DNA of 64,000 nucleotides, taken from the NCBI RefSeq assembly GCF_002288925.2, contig NW_022098092.1, positions 1,365,498 to 1,429,497 on the forward strand, written 5' to 3'. Made by a program: the position numbers and the translations under genes. Below the pieces are notes generated by a model. The model was given only the letters and a program-made list of their open reading frames with translations. It was not told the origin of the DNA and searched no databases. Shown here piece after piece: positions 35,214 to 47,033 of the stretch. Source of the stretch: Delphinapterus leucas (Eukaryota > Chordata > Mammalia > Artiodactyla > Monodontidae). The stretch's first letter is position 1, and every line of letters begins with the position of its first letter.

Positions 35214-35947
35214 GTAAATATGCTATGTGGAAAAAGTTGGTGAGGATTCATCAGCAATAGTTTTTTATTTCTGCAGTGTTATGGCTGCATTAGGAACTAG
35301 TTATAGTAGTTCATACGGTTTTCAAGTAACAGATATTTCCCATAATAATTTTTAAGTCTGTGTTGAATTGTTGATGAACTCAATTTGAAGTGTTTTGTTA
35401 ATTCTGTATGAAAGTTTTCCACCTCAGAGATTTTCAGTCCATAGCTTAAGAGAACCATAGTAGTTGGCAGCTTCTGAAAAGAGTTATTGAGTGTCAAGAA
35501 ACCAAAAGGGAGCAAGATAAGCAAGATAGATAAAACTCCCTTGTTTTGTGGGGAGAGCAAAGGGAATGAGAACCAGAGGTGGGTTATGGAGAGAAAAAAT
35601 GAGCAGTCTTAAAAATTTTTCAAATAATATTTAATTGTGATTTGAATATGTGTAATTGAAATTATTTTAAATGTGAAAGATATTTGCCAGTGGCAGGTCG
35701 TGAGCCATCCTTTATGCCATTCACCTCTCTATATTAGAAAAGGGTTTAATATAGTGTTCTAGTATAGCACTTTGCACATAGTAGGAATGCAGTACATGTT
35801 GTGGAATTCATTTGAATTGAGCATCTACGTTTTGGAGAGGAGAATCTCTTAGGGACCGTGGACTCCCCTTCTTGTCCTTTCCTGTGACCCTTCCTGTATA
35901 GCTATCTTAATAATAAACCTGGTCTGGTGTGGGATCACTTGTTTCAG
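35214..35947 (+). other. UIMC1: UIMC1 intron, 734 bp
   Basis: GT-AG intron. It contains a possible L2/MIR-like remnant near 35755-35825 ('agcactttgcacatagtagg'); nothing else is recognised. Confidence 0.6.
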
Positions 35948-36053
35948 AGTTGCCGGCCTTCTGATGCTTCTGCTACCAGATCTCGACCTCTGGCCGCTGG
36001 ACCATCTTCACAGTCCCACCAAGAGAAAACCACAGACTCTGGGACCACTGAAG
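35948..36053 (+). CDS. UIMC1: UIMC1 exon after the UIMs, ends at a GC donor
   Basis: The 106-nt exon opens right after cttgtttcag and reads S-C-R-P-S-D-A-S through to T-D-S-G-T-T-E plus one base. It is a Ser/Thr-rich, probably disordered linker of RAP80 that contains the S-S-Q-S-H SQ site. The exon end is set by the protein frame: the last G joins GC of the next exon to give Gly, then I-W-Q-L. This forces the intron to begin with GC and not GT (AAG|GCATGT). A GT lies four bases further on (36058-36059), but using it would break the frame. Confidence 0.93.
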
Positions 36054-36355
36054 GCATGTCTCCCTGTTCTGGCTCCTTCTCATCAAGTATAACCATATAA
36101 CAGGGATATCATGCTGAGAGTAGATATACAGAAATGTCCAGAATCCCTTTGGTGGTATTAAAGAGGTTAAATCAGAAAGTAGTTGAGATCTCACTAATAT
36201 CCAGCATACTTTTATCTCCAAGGAAAAGCCAACTTTTGGTTAAACCCAAAGGAGAGCCTTTTTTTACCCACTTTATGTAATTCTTGATAACTTACCAAGC
36301 CCTCTTAATAAAAAATGGTTTGTCCTTAGCCCTACTTTTTCTCAAATACCTACAG
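36054..36355 (+). other. UIMC1: 302-bp GC-AG intron of UIMC1
   Basis: The donor is AAG|GCATGT and the acceptor CTACAG|GCATAT. The first intron base pair GC is fixed by reading frame and by conserved residues on both sides. The rest of the donor fits U1 well (A at +3, G at +5, T at +6, AAG upstream), which is typical of real GC donors. No mobile element is visible inside. Confidence 0.85.
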
Positions 36356-37092
36356 GCATATGGCAGCTGGTACCTCCATCACTGTTTAAAGGCTCACATA
36401 TCAGTCAGGGAAACGAGTCTGAGGAAAGAGAGGAGCCTTGGGACCGCACTGCAAACACTGAAGAGGAGCCGGTCTCTGGCAGCTCAGGAAGCTGGGACCA
36501 GTCAAGCCAGCCAGTGTTTGAGAATGAGAACGTTAAATGTTTTGACAGATGTACTGGCCGCTTGGCTGAGCGCACACAGTGTGGGAAGCCACAGGAAAGT
36601 ACTGGGAAGGGTTGTGCTTTTCACAAAGCTGCCCAGGGTAGGGGGGACACATCTAGGCACTGTTTGCCTACCCCAGCAGATGCCAAAGGTCTCCAGGACA
36701 TTGGGGGCGCTGTGCACTACTTCTGGGGTGTTCCATTCTGCCCTGCTGGAGTAGACCCTAACCAATATACCAAGGTCATTCTCTGCCAGTTGGAGGTTTA
36801 TCAAAAGAGCCTGAAAATGGCTCAGAGGCAGCTCTTAAAAAAAAAGGGGTTTGGGGAACCAGTGTTACCTAGACCTCCTTCTCTGATCCAGAATGAATGG
36901 GGCCAAGGAGATCAGGCTAGTGAAAAAAATGAACGCATCTCAGAAGATATGGGAGATGAAGACAAAGAGGAGAGGCAGGAGTCTAGGGCATCTGTCTGGC
37001 ACTCAAAAACCAAGGATTTCCAAGAAAGCCCAATTAAAAGCTTGAAAGAGAAACTTTTGTTGGAGGAAGAACCAACAACCAGTCATGGTCAG
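36356..37092 (+). CDS. UIMC1: UIMC1 large exon with the Abraxas-interacting region
   Basis: At 737 nt this is the largest exon, between acceptor atacctacag and donor gtaagg. It gives 245 complete codons plus a split first one and ends with T-S-H-G-Q. The first half is acidic and Ser-rich, including the S-S-Q-P SQ site. From about residue 227 (window numbering) comes Y-F-W-G-V-P-F-C-P-A-G-V-D-P-N-Q-Y-T-K-V and then a long amphipathic helix rich in Lys, Gln and Leu. This matches the RAP80 AIR segment that docks Abraxas/BRCC36. A charged tail follows, rich in Glu-Asp-Lys. The open frame runs past the donor to 37128, which is intron. The left part of the exon is also open in another frame (36284-36754), but that frame has no support. 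Confidence 0.97.
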
Positions 37093-38167
37093 GTAAGGGT
37101 CAGTGATGCTGTAATTAAGGATGATTAAAGAAAGGATTATTTTAGCTATCTGTTCTTTTTGTGTTTTTGCCCCCCTGATTTTTAAAGTAGCATATGCTCA
37201 CTGTGGAAAATTAGGAAAGTACAGAAGAGTGTAAAGAAGAAAAAATTGCCCATAATCCCAGCACTAAGAGGCAACCATTATTATTTCTGTGCATATAAAA
37301 ATACCATTTTCTTTTTAATTTTTCAACAAAATGAAGACTCTTCTGTGTAAACTTTGTTCCTTTCCCCTATTTAATAGCTTATCTTTGATCTTTTCCTATT
37401 ATGTATACTTGAAAACATTATTCTATCAGATGGATATGTCATAAATTTATTTTTTGTTTTAAAATATGTATATCTAAAAAGTTAAGTTTTTGAATAGGTA
37501 ATAATGTTCAACTGGCTCAAAATTCAAAAAGCTATAAATAAAAAGTTTGTCTCCTATCCCCATCCCCAGCCAACCAGTTCCCCTCCCTGGAGTCAACATT
37601 TATTACTAGTTTCTAGTGTATCCTTCCAAGATATTTCATGTAGTACAAGCAAATGTGTATACATATTCTTTTCCTCACATTTTACACAGCTGATAGCATA
37701 TTCCACATTATTCTGCACGTTGCTTTTTTCATTTACTATCTCTGTGAGATCATTCTATAATAGTACCTAAAAATTTTCTTCTTTTTGGGTGGGGGTGAGG
37801 GGACTGTGTAATATGTCATGTATGGATGAGTTTATCTAGTGCCCCTATTGGTGGACATTTAGGTCGTTTCCAAAATAGTAGTCACAAACACTACTGCAGT
37901 GATTATCACTCTTTTTTTTTTTTAATTGGAAGAGGATTATTACTCTTGTGCATAAGATGTTTCATCTACATGGGAGATTTTGTAGGATAACTTCTTGTTG
38001 ATATAATTGGTGGATCAAAGTATATATATATTTACAATTTTGCTAGCTGTTCGTAAATTGCCTTCTGTAGAGGTTGTATGAGTACCAGCTTCCCCATACC
38101 CATACCAGTACAGTATTATCAGGACTGTACTGCCAGTCTGAGAGATGAAACATAGTATCGCAGTCTT
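37093..38167 (+). other. UIMC1: UIMC1 intron, start of the 6.8-kb intron
   Basis: It holds an old, unclassified repeat-like stretch ('cataatcccagcactaagaggcaacc', 37250) and a related decayed one further on (about 40530-40600). No coding evidence. Confidence 0.4.
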
Positions 38168-38528
38168 TTTTGGCTGTGTTGGGTCTTCATTGCTGCGCAC
38201 GGGCTTTCTCTAGTTGTAGCGAGTGGGGGCTACTCTTTGTTGTGGTGCGTGGGTTTCTCACTGCTGTGGCTTCTCTTGTTGTGGAGCACAGGCTCTAGGC
38301 ACATGGGCTCAGTAGTTGCGGCACGTGGGCCCTAGAGCATGCGGGCTTCAGTAGTTGTGGCGTGAGGGCTCAGTAGTTGTGGCTCGTGGGCTCTAGAGTG
38401 CAGGCTCAGTAGTTGCGGTGCCTGGGCTTAGTTGCTCCGTGGCATGTGGGATCTTCCCAGAGGGATCGAACCCATGTCCCCTGCATTGGCAGGCGGATTC
38501 TTAACCACTGCTCCATCAGGGAAGTCCC
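38168..38528 (-). mobile_element. CHR SINE, long form
   Basis: Antisense copy; GCAGTCTT flanks both sides. The head lacks a few bases around the B box. Confidence 0.87.
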
Positions 38529-39119
38529 ACAATGCAGTCTTAATTTGCACTTTTCTCCTGTGTAGTTGAGACCCATTTGTATTTCCTTTTCTGTCTGTTT
38601 AGATCTTATGGGCATTTTTCTTTTACCATAGTCTTTTTCTTAGTGGTTTGTAGGCACCCTTTATGTATTAGGGGAAGTGGTCCTTTGTGTTAGGAAATGC
38701 AGATAGTTTTCCAGTTTATTTTTTCCCTCACATAATGGTGTATTTCTGATTTTGCTTGTGGTGATTTTCAGTAATTTACTGAAAACAATTCCCTGTTTGG
38801 GGACATTTAGGTTGCCTTTTAAGTCTTTTTCTGAGATATCTAGATAATATTATATAGATGTATAGGTTGTATATGTAATAGAGTAAGCTTATATTCTATC
38901 TTTTCTGTTTTTTCTCTAAGTATTATAAAAACAATCATATAATTACGAATTCTTTATAAACTAATTTTCAAGAGTATTCTGTTTTATTACTTTACTATTT
39001 TCTGTCACTGTTTCTGTTATTGGACTCTTGAGTTTTTGGTTTTGTTTTGCTAATATCCTGTTCTGTCTCTTTTATGATAAGGGTTCAAGATATGGTAGCT
39101 ATGAGAAATTTCATAGCAT

Positions 39120-39345
39120 TGTGTAGAGAGCATGGATTTGGAGTTTGAATTTTGACTTCAGTGTTTTAGTGACTCTGCCTTTGAGAAAGCCACTTAGCCT
39201 CTGAATCTCAGTTTAAAAACATCTGTAAACATCTGTAAAATGGGAGTAGTAATTCATATCTTTCAGTAGTTTTAATGATTAAAGTGAATTATGTGAATGT
39301 CTAGTATAATGCTTAGGAGATTATAGCCACTCAGTAAATGGTAGT
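39120..39345 (+). mobile_element. MIR SINE
   Basis: 'agcatggatttggagttt' to 'agtaaatggtag' in MIR order, with a local 11-bp tandem duplication (aacatctgtaa twice, about 39218-39239). Confidence 0.78.
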
Positions 39346-39563
39346 TTTCTCTAAGGGACCAGAAGGTTATTCATTGAGAATATGTATGGGAATTATTCTT
39401 CCCTAACAACCTTTTTCATTCACATTCTAGAAACATAGCTACGTGGGAGGAGAAAACATTTTTCTTAACAGTTCTTCTAGTGACTTGCCTCTTTTCCAAA
39501 GTAAAGTTAGGTTATGCTTATAACATTTTATTTATTCATTGTGATTCAGAGATACTTCCTCTT

Positions 39564-39761
39564 TTTTTTTTTTTTTCTTTGCGGTACGCGGGCCTCTCAC
39601 TGTTGTGGCCTCTCCCGTTGCGGAGCACAGGCTCCGGACGCGCAGGCTCAGCGGCCATGGCTCAGCTCCGCGGTATGTGGGATCTTCCCAGACCAGGGCA
39701 CGAACCCATGTCCCCTGCATCTGCAGGCGGACTCTCAACCACTGTGCCACCAGGGAAGCCC
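39564..39761 (-). mobile_element. CHR SINE, short form
   Basis: TSD GATACTTCCTCTT (39551-39563 and 39762-39774). A deletion of about 13 bp lies after 'gccatggctc'. Confidence 0.94.
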
Positions 39762-39774
39762 GATACTTCCTCTT

Positions 39775-42190
39775 AAAAGAATAAAGTAACTCCACAGAGT
39801 GAACACTTAATGATTTACTGTAATTCAAGTCATTAGCTTGAAAGATCCCAGGGGCCAGAGTTCTAGAGCATAGACTTGTGTCAGGTTCTGAGGTTTGAAA
39901 GCAGTGCCTTTAGAATAGGCTGGAAGTGGTTAGAACCTAGTGGCTGGCCTTATTAGGTTGAAGTTCTCTAACTTCATGAACAGGCCACCAAATACTACAC
40001 ATGGTATTATTAATTGGTACTGTTTGGCTATAACAAACTAAATCAAGCTAGCTTAATTAAAAAGAGGACTTCATCATAAGGAAATAGGGTACCTCATAAA
40101 TTCTAAAACAGAATGGTAAACCAAGCCTGGATAAGGCACTAGGTCTGGAAGATTCGTCTGTATCTCGTAGTTATATTGTGTCTGCTTCATTTTCCTCCCT
40201 GCAAACTGGCTTACTTTGCTTCTCTGTTTCACGTGGTAGGTGGAAGATATTGATCCTACAGTTCCCAAAGTTTAAATACAGGTTACAGGAGATTTATTCT
40301 TTCCCAGTTCCAACTTCAAACTTCTAGGAAATGACTTATGGCCCATTTAGAACTAGTAGCCGTCCCCAGCCCAGTTGTCTGTGGCCCAAAGCGGGTATGT
40401 TCCAAATTGTACAAATGGCTGTGAGCCTGTGCGAGGGGTGAGGAACAGTCCTCAGTAAAAGGAGACCAGGTAGACAACCTAGTAAATATTCAGTTTAGTC
40501 ATTAACATTATTTTTAGAAATCACTTAGAACTATTGAAAAATGCAAAAAAGTGTAAAGAACAAAGTATCCACAGTCCTACCATCCAGTGATGTATTCCTT
40601 CATCTTTTTTTCTATGCCTATTTTTTTGTATGGTTTATATCATATTACTGTATTTTTATATTTTTAAGTTAACATTATGTAAACTTTCTTATGATGTTAA
40701 AATTATAGATCTCATTTTTAATTACTATAATATTTTGGCTTATAAGTTTATGGTAATATTTAAATCATTTTCCTATTGCTGGGTATTTCAGTTTTGTGAT
40801 TAACATCTTTCTAAGTAAAACTTTTATTTATTTAAGATTAGTGTCTTTAGAGATAGGGAGCCAGAAAAATGCTGGGTTAAAGAGTTAGGAACATAAAAAA
40901 AAAAAGACCTGCTATTTACTGCTAAATTGCTTTTAAGAAAGATTGTTCAAATTTTTACACTCTTTCCTTCCAGCAATGTATGAGAATGCCTAGTTCACTG
41001 CAGCCTTGCTGATGTAGAATAGCGTCTTTAAAAAAACAAAACAGAGAAATCAACTTAACTAATTTTATAGGCAAATAATGAAAGTCTTGCAATTGTAATT
41101 TCTTGTCTTATCTTGGTCTTTTGCTTTCAGGAACTGTGCGTAGAAAGAGTTTGTGTTTGTTAAACATTTTCTATTGATTATGGCTTTGCTGGAACTGCCC
41201 ACATTTGAGACACCTTGGTTGATAGAGATAGCAAGAGAGTCCCAGAAATAGGGACTCAGAGAAACATTCACCCTGGGGCAAATTGCTTAGGTTATAAAAA
41301 CTTGACATAGACTGAACAGTTTGGATCAGATGATAACTGGTTTCTGGCATCACTGCAATTATAGGGAAGTTGTTAATGAAGATGGAGAGGTCATCTTGAT
41401 GGCTGTACAGCAGGGAGAGGAGGGTTAGTATATTGATGTGGTCCCTACTTTTTAGGGTCTGATCCTTAATTTTTCAGTCCAGGTACTGGGATTTCTTTCT
41501 TAGAAATGACCAGATTCTGTGGGAATGTGAGAACTGACTTTGATTAACCAAATTTCAAGCTGGTATGTGTACCAAATGTCAGTTTATTAATTTATTATGG
41601 AAGAGAGACATTTTCATTAACCAGAATACTCAAGCCCACCATCATACCTTTTTCTAGGATGAAGGAATCTGGAAGGCTGAAATAATAATCAGAAAATGGA
41701 AGTTTTAAGGGGTGATTCAACTAGTCTTTGGAAAGACCTGATAAGCTACTAGTGCCTGCAGCAGAGGACATTTCTGTGGTGATCAGATGATGTGTCTGTT
41801 AACTTTCACTTCCAGACCATGGTATTGAAGACACTGCTTGATTCTGTGTCTTTGGATTTTTCCCTTTTAGATTTGTTGCTAACTATCCCTTTCCATTAAC
41901 ATATTATTTGTTCAGGCAGAGTGCAATGTTTTGATTAGGCCACAGCTTCCTTAGTGAAAGTTACATTCCTGTCATGCTTCTCTGTTCACCTTGATTAGAC
42001 TTGGATATTCTAATCAAATTTTGTCTGCTTGTTTTGCTCTGTTAATTTTCATATTCTGGAAGAACCTTACTTTACCCGTGTTTAGATTACTGCCATTGAG
42101 GTATAAGTTTAGGAATTAAAAATGGTTTATTGAAATGAAGACAGTCTTGGGATTCTATGTTGAAATGGTTAGGAAGAAAATTATTTGACT
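39775..42190 (+). other. UIMC1: UIMC1 intron, no gene seen
   Basis: About 2.4 kb of mostly non-repeat-like intron sequence. Short open frames on the minus strand (40074-40268, 41065-41353) have no domain and no splice context. Confidence 0.4.
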
Positions 42191-42194
42191 AAAC

Positions 42195-42425
42195 AACATA
42201 GCTGTAGTGGTTAGAGCATGGATTTTGGAGTCAGAAAGGCCCAGGCTCCACTTTGAACAGCTCTGTGATTTTGGGAAGATTATTTAACCTGTCAAAGTTT
42301 CACTTTCCTCATTTCTAAAATACATTAATAGCTTCTACCTCAGAAGGTTCTTGTGAAGGTTAAAGGAGATAATACATGTAAAGGGATTAGCATAGGCCTG
42401 GCACATAATAGGTGTACAATAATTT
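42195..42425 (+). mobile_element. MIR SINE
   Basis: Well preserved: 'gtggttagagcatggattttggagtcag', 'ctctgtgattttggg', 'cctggcacataataggtg'. Confidence 0.85.
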
Positions 42426-43031
42426 TTTTTAAAAATTACACTGGGAAAAAGGAAGAGATATGTTTAGCCTGAGGTAGAGGTGGAGGTATCTCATAACTTA
42501 TTAATCAGTACCTTGTTTGCTTCTGAAGCCAAAGGCTTAGTTGGCTAGTCATTCTAACAAGGTAAAATTCTGTTAAACGGACACCAGGTGTCAGTATTTA
42601 CCTTTTTTTTTGAGATAGAAATAAAACTGTTTTGTCACCACTGAGTTCACACAGTCAGGTGAAGTATTTATTTCTGTTGTGTTTTAGTCCTTTTGACAGT
42701 TTTGTTCAGCCCTCATTTGTCATAATGACTACATTCCCAATCATTGTACAGCTTTATCTTCCCTTTGACTGAAGGCTCATCTAGGCTATTCCTGTTTTTA
42801 GTATATTTCATCATTTACCTGAGTGGTATAGAGGTGCCTAACTCGTTTAGGTTATTTATATCCTGTTAGGAGACCCTGAAAATTTCAGCCAGTAGCTTTA
42901 CATCTATTGGAATAAGCCTCACAGCCCAGGCACTTCCTCAGAAGTACCCGTAAGGCAGCAGTAGCTACTTTTTCCACACTCTGCTGTGCACCTACATTTA
43001 ATGCGTTAACATTTGCACCGACTCTGCTATT

Positions 43032-43244
43032 TTTTTTTTTTTTTTTTTTTGCGGTACGTGGGCCTCTCACTTTTTTGGCCTCTCCCGTTGCGGAGCACAG
43101 GCTCCGGACGCGCAGGCTCAGCAGCCATGGCTCACGGGCCTAGCCACTCCACGGCATGTGGGATCTTCCCGGACCGGGACACGAACCCGTGTCCCCTACA
43201 TCGGCAGGCGGACTCTCAACCACTGCGCCACCAGGGAAACCCCC
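43032..43244 (-). mobile_element. CHR SINE, short form
   Basis: Antisense full-length copy; near-identical flanks ACTCTGCTATT / ACTCTACTATT. Confidence 0.92.
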
Positions 43245-43544
43245 AACTCTACTATTAATCAAAGAAAATAATTTTTTTTCTTAGCCAGTCCCTATTTGTT
43301 ACGTTTCTTAAAAGATATCTTTGTGGCCACATATTAAAACCATAGTGGCAGATTTTTAGCAAAAGGAATCTTTGTAACCCTTTCTTTTGGATAGCCTATG
43401 TTATGGCTTGGTTGTGCAAGAGAGACTTCTTTCCACTGAGAACTGAACTTTTCTCTGTATCTCTTCCTTCCACAACAAAAGCTTCATAGTTGCTTTTCTG
43501 AAATCATAATTCATTTGACTCACCAATTAATATTTATACGTCTT

Positions 43545-43725
43545 GCATTTTACACAGTGCATCATATATATTATCTTGTTTAATTCTCACAGTAACACTC
43601 TGTGAGGCAATTGTTAATACTATTTTAAGATGAGGAAGCAGATTCAGATGTGACTTACCCAAGATTACAAAGTTAACAGCTGATTCACCCATGATTTAAA
43701 TTCCAGTGTTCTGACTCCACAGGAT
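43545..43725 (-). mobile_element. MIR SINE, antisense
   Basis: 'ttatcttgtttaattctcacagtaac', 'gatgaggaagcagattcag' and 'atgatttaaattccag' are the reverse of MIR. It ends about 160 bp before a UIMC1 exon. Confidence 0.78.
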
Positions 43726-43883
43726 ATGTTCTTTTTATTTAAACTCACTGACTTTTGTAAAATGTTTTATTCTTATTACTAATTGCTGAGTGATAATGTT
43801 GAACAATTAAATTTTTTTTTGAAAGGAAGAGAAACCAGTTCATCTGTGCCTATATATTTAGGATGTTACATATTTCTTTGCAG

Positions 43884-43948
43884 TCTTCCCAAGGGCTGTT
43901 CGTTGAAGAAACTTCTGAAGAAGGAAATTCTGTACCTGCCCCACAGAG
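43884..43948 (+). CDS. UIMC1: UIMC1 short exon, SQ-containing linker
   Basis: The 65-nt exon follows a strong acceptor (atatttctttgcag) and ends in AG before gtaaaa. It encodes S-S-Q-G-L-F-V-E-E-T-S-E-E-G-N-S-V-P-A-P-Q and two bases of a split Ser codon. The S-S-Q at its start sits right after the preceding exon's H-G-Q. The sequence is part of the acidic linker between AIR and zinc finger. The entry phase (0) and exit phase (2) fit both neighbours. Confidence 0.92.
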
Positions 43949-44240
43949 GTAAAATTATATGTCATTATGGGTCTGAATTCTCCTCTGATAGTACCAGAAT
44001 GAAAGAGATGAACCACATGAGTGACACTGTATTGGAACAGCTTTCCCAGGGACCTTTTGGCTCTTTTATACATACAGCCTAGGAGAAATCATTATCTCCC
44101 AGTTCTCAAATATGCATCTTATAGAAGTCTAGAATATTAGGATGGGAGAGATCTTAGAGGTTTACTTGTCTAATCCAACGGTCTTGGCACAAATTCCATC
44201 TGTACTATTCCTGAAAAGTGGTTACATCCTGTTACTCTCT

Positions 44241-44451
44241 CTCTCTCTTTTTTTTTTTTGCGGTATGTGGGCCTCTCACTGCCGTGGCCTCTCCCGTTGC
44301 GGAGCACAGCCTCTGGACGTGCAGGCCCAGTGGCCATGGCTCACGGGCCCAGCCGCTCTGCGGCATGTGGGATCTTCCCGGACCGGGGCATGAACCTGTG
44401 TCCCCTGCATCGGCAGGCGGACTCTCAACCACTGCGCCACCAGGGAAGCCC
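44241..44451 (-). mobile_element. CHR SINE, short form
   Basis: TSD CATCCTGTTACTCTCT / CATCCTGCTACTCTCT (44225-44240 and 44452-44467). Confidence 0.94.
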
Positions 44452-44469
44452 CATCCTGCTACTCTCTTA

Positions 44470-45484
44470 ACTAACTATACTAGCTTCCTATGCCAATAAG
44501 AAGGGCTCTAGACTGATTTCTTCATGGTCCTTCTAGTCCTTTCTCCCTTTGTTCCCTCTGCTTATGCTTATTTTATCTGCATATCTAAACCATACACATC
44601 TTTTAAGTCTGCTCTTAAGATTTGCATTCTCTTTGAAGCTTTTATATTTTTCAGGCCACACAGAACCTGTATCACCCTCACTCCCTGTCCTATGCCACTT
44701 TTAATCTGATTTTGTCTCATCTTTCCTTAAATGGTTGTATTTGTATTACCTCCTCAGTTATTCTTGATGGTTTGATTGCTGGGGTTACCTTCTTAAATCT
44801 TCTCACTTTAATAATATGTAGAGGTTGATTGGTTACAAACTACACTTATTGACTAGATCAGGCTTCCAATTACTTTTCCCTTTTATTGGTAGTTGACCTT
44901 TGAGGATTACTCAAGAGCTTAATTTTGTGTTAACTGACCTTCATCTCCCAAACAGAAGTTGAGACCCAATTGCCATTTGTCATTTTGTAATTTAGTTGGT
45001 GTTCTTAGGCTTTTGGTTAAGTTGATAGTACTAGGTATTTCTTCCTGAGCTAAAGAATATGGCTGTGGTTTGATTCTCCTGCTGTTAAGACAGTTTTGGA
45101 AGTGGTTTTAACCAGAGTAGGCCTTCTGCTTCCTGCAGGCCACTCTGCTTTGTTGTGGTGAGCCTTCTGCAGAGCAGATGTAGGTTTTAATAAATGATTA
45201 TACGCCTTGTCACCAGGAGAGAGTTGGAATTGCAGGCAATGCGGTTTGACTTCAAATTGATTAGCCCATTTTATAAATGTCAGCAAATTGTTTTGTGATG
45301 GACCCTTTGAATAGAGCTCTAATGTTACGTGCCGAATAAACTGTCTCTGGCTTAGGTTTATAACAAATGCTCTGAGGTGTTTTATTTAGAGGGAGAAATC
45401 ACTTGTGGTCTCCTATCAGGATTTAGTTATTTATCATGTATCAGTGGTGGTTATTCTCTCTTCTTTGTGGTTCTTGGTTGATGT
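44470..45484 (+). other. UIMC1: UIMC1 intron, no gene seen
   Basis: About 1 kb. No repeat or exon is recognised. The antisense frame 45050-45286 has no support. Confidence 0.4.
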
Positions 45485-45495
45485 GAGGATTTGTG

Positions 45496-45728
45496 TGGGT
45501 TTTTTTGTTCTTTTTGTTTGTTTGTTTGTTTGTTTTGCGGTATGCGGGCCTCTCACTGTTGTGGCCACTCCCGTTGAGGAGCACAGGCTCTGGATGTGCA
45601 GGCTCAGCGGCCATGGCTCACGGGCCTAGCCGCTCCGCGGCATGGGGGATCTTCCTGGACCGGGGCACAAACCCGTGTCCCCTGCATCGGCAGGCAGACT
45701 CTCAACCACTGCGCCACCAGGGAAGCCC
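45496..45728 (-). mobile_element. CHR SINE, short form
   Basis: TSD GAGGATTTGTG (45485-45495 and 45729-45739); (TTTG)n tail. Confidence 0.94.
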
Positions 45729-45961
45729 GAGGATTTGTGATTTTAAGCGTTCTCTTGCATACTTGATCAGACTAATCGTAAAGCTCTGTGAAGCATGACG
45801 GGACTAGCTCAGATGCTCAGATCTCTCAGCCATGTGTTCCTATGTCAGGAAGAGATTGCACTCCATGAATAGGCAGGGTAAACCAGAACGTTGCATGAGG
45901 GGTGCCATTCATAATTATGTTTTTCTCAGAAGAGATATTCAACTTGATTGGGCAGATTTTT

Positions 45962-46278
45962 AAAAAAAATAAATTTATTTATTTATTTTTGGCTGTGTTG
46001 GGTCTTTGTTTCTGTGCGAGGGCTTTCTCTAGTTGTGGCAAGCGGGGGCCACTCCTCATCACGGTGCGGGGGCCACTCTTCATCGCGGTGTACGGGCCTC
46101 TCACTGTCGCAGCCTCCCTTGTTGGGAGCACAGGCTCCAGATGCGCAGGCTCAGTAGTTGTGGCTCACGGGCCCAGTTGCTCCACAGCATGTGGGATCTT
46201 CCCAGACCAGGGCTCGAACCTGTGTCCCCTGCATTGGCAGGCAGATTCTCAACCACTGCGCCACTAGGGAAGCCCCGG
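45962..46278 (-). mobile_element. CHR SINE, hybrid form
   Basis: TSD TTGGGCAGATTTTT (45948-45961 and 46279-46292). Same hybrid architecture as the copy at 26229-26566, with a duplicated 'gggggccactc' block. Confidence 0.93.
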
Positions 46279-46789
46279 TTGGGCAGATTTTTGTTGTAGG
46301 GCAGTTTGGAATTGTATCTTGTTTTGTTGCTTGGAGAGCCATATCTTGAGATAAAGAGGAAATTTAACTGCAAGGTGAGGGGAAAGCTATTGTGTTGTCA
46401 GAAGAATCTTCATATCTTCTCTTATGAGTTTACGAATCTCTAGCTTTCAGAAGGGTGAGATGGAGGCTATAAAACACTTTTGACGTCCTTCTATTAGAGT
46501 GGATTTTTTTGTCTGATAGTCCTTACCCTTCAGCCTTCCTTTGTGAAGACTTCAAAAGGGGGTTCTTTTCATTCAGTGATTTCACTGGAACCAAAGTTGT
46601 AAGCATATTTATTTTCCCTGTTTTTGGCTTGGAGTTTTCACTACTGATTCCTTGCTTCCCTGTTGTGCTTTTGTGGTATTGGACAGCAGATATCAGATTA
46701 CCTGTGGCTTTGTGAATGACCATTGCTTTTGGCCCCATGTTCTGATTTATTTTACTGGGAATTCACTGGGGGTTTGGTTCTTTTTTCAG

Positions 46790-46866
46790 CATTGCTACTT
46801 TGAACAGTAAGAGAAGCTCAGTCCTTATGCCAGAGAGTTCTGCAGAGGAAATCACTGTGTGTCCTG
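46790..46866 (+). CDS. UIMC1: UIMC1 short exon, linker
   Basis: The 77-nt exon lies after ggttcttttttcag and before the consensus donor gtaagt. The split first codon gives Ser, then I-A-T-L-N-S-K-R-S-S-V-L-M-P-E-S-S-A-E-E-I-T-V-C-P and one base. M-P-E-S-S-A-E-E-I-T-V-C-P is the same stretch as in human RAP80. A (CA)n tract begins about 130 nt downstream of the donor. Confidence 0.93.
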
Positions 46867-46997
46867 GTAAGTACCCCACTGTGATTTTACTAGTTTCTGA
46901 TCCCTAGCTATCTACCTTTTTGTGCCTTTTAATTTTTCTGACTTGTCCAGCCCACTCTCAGGAGGTTTACGTGTGATTGATTTGTGTGTGTGTCTCT

Positions 46998-46998
<1 letters not shown>

Positions 46999-47032
<34 letters not shown>
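46999..47032 (+). repeat. (CA)17 microsatellite preceded by a short (TG)n
   Basis: A TG run (46984-46992), a TCTCTC spacer and a CA run together could fold as a hairpin. It lies about 130 nt past the donor of the exon ending at 46866. Confidence 0.96.

Positions 47033-47033
<1 letters not shown>

Noticed and set aside
36284..36754. 156-codon + strand frame overlapping the large UIMC1 exon
   Set aside because: Wrong frame; the phase set by flanking exons and RAP80 similarity uses the frame open through 37092.
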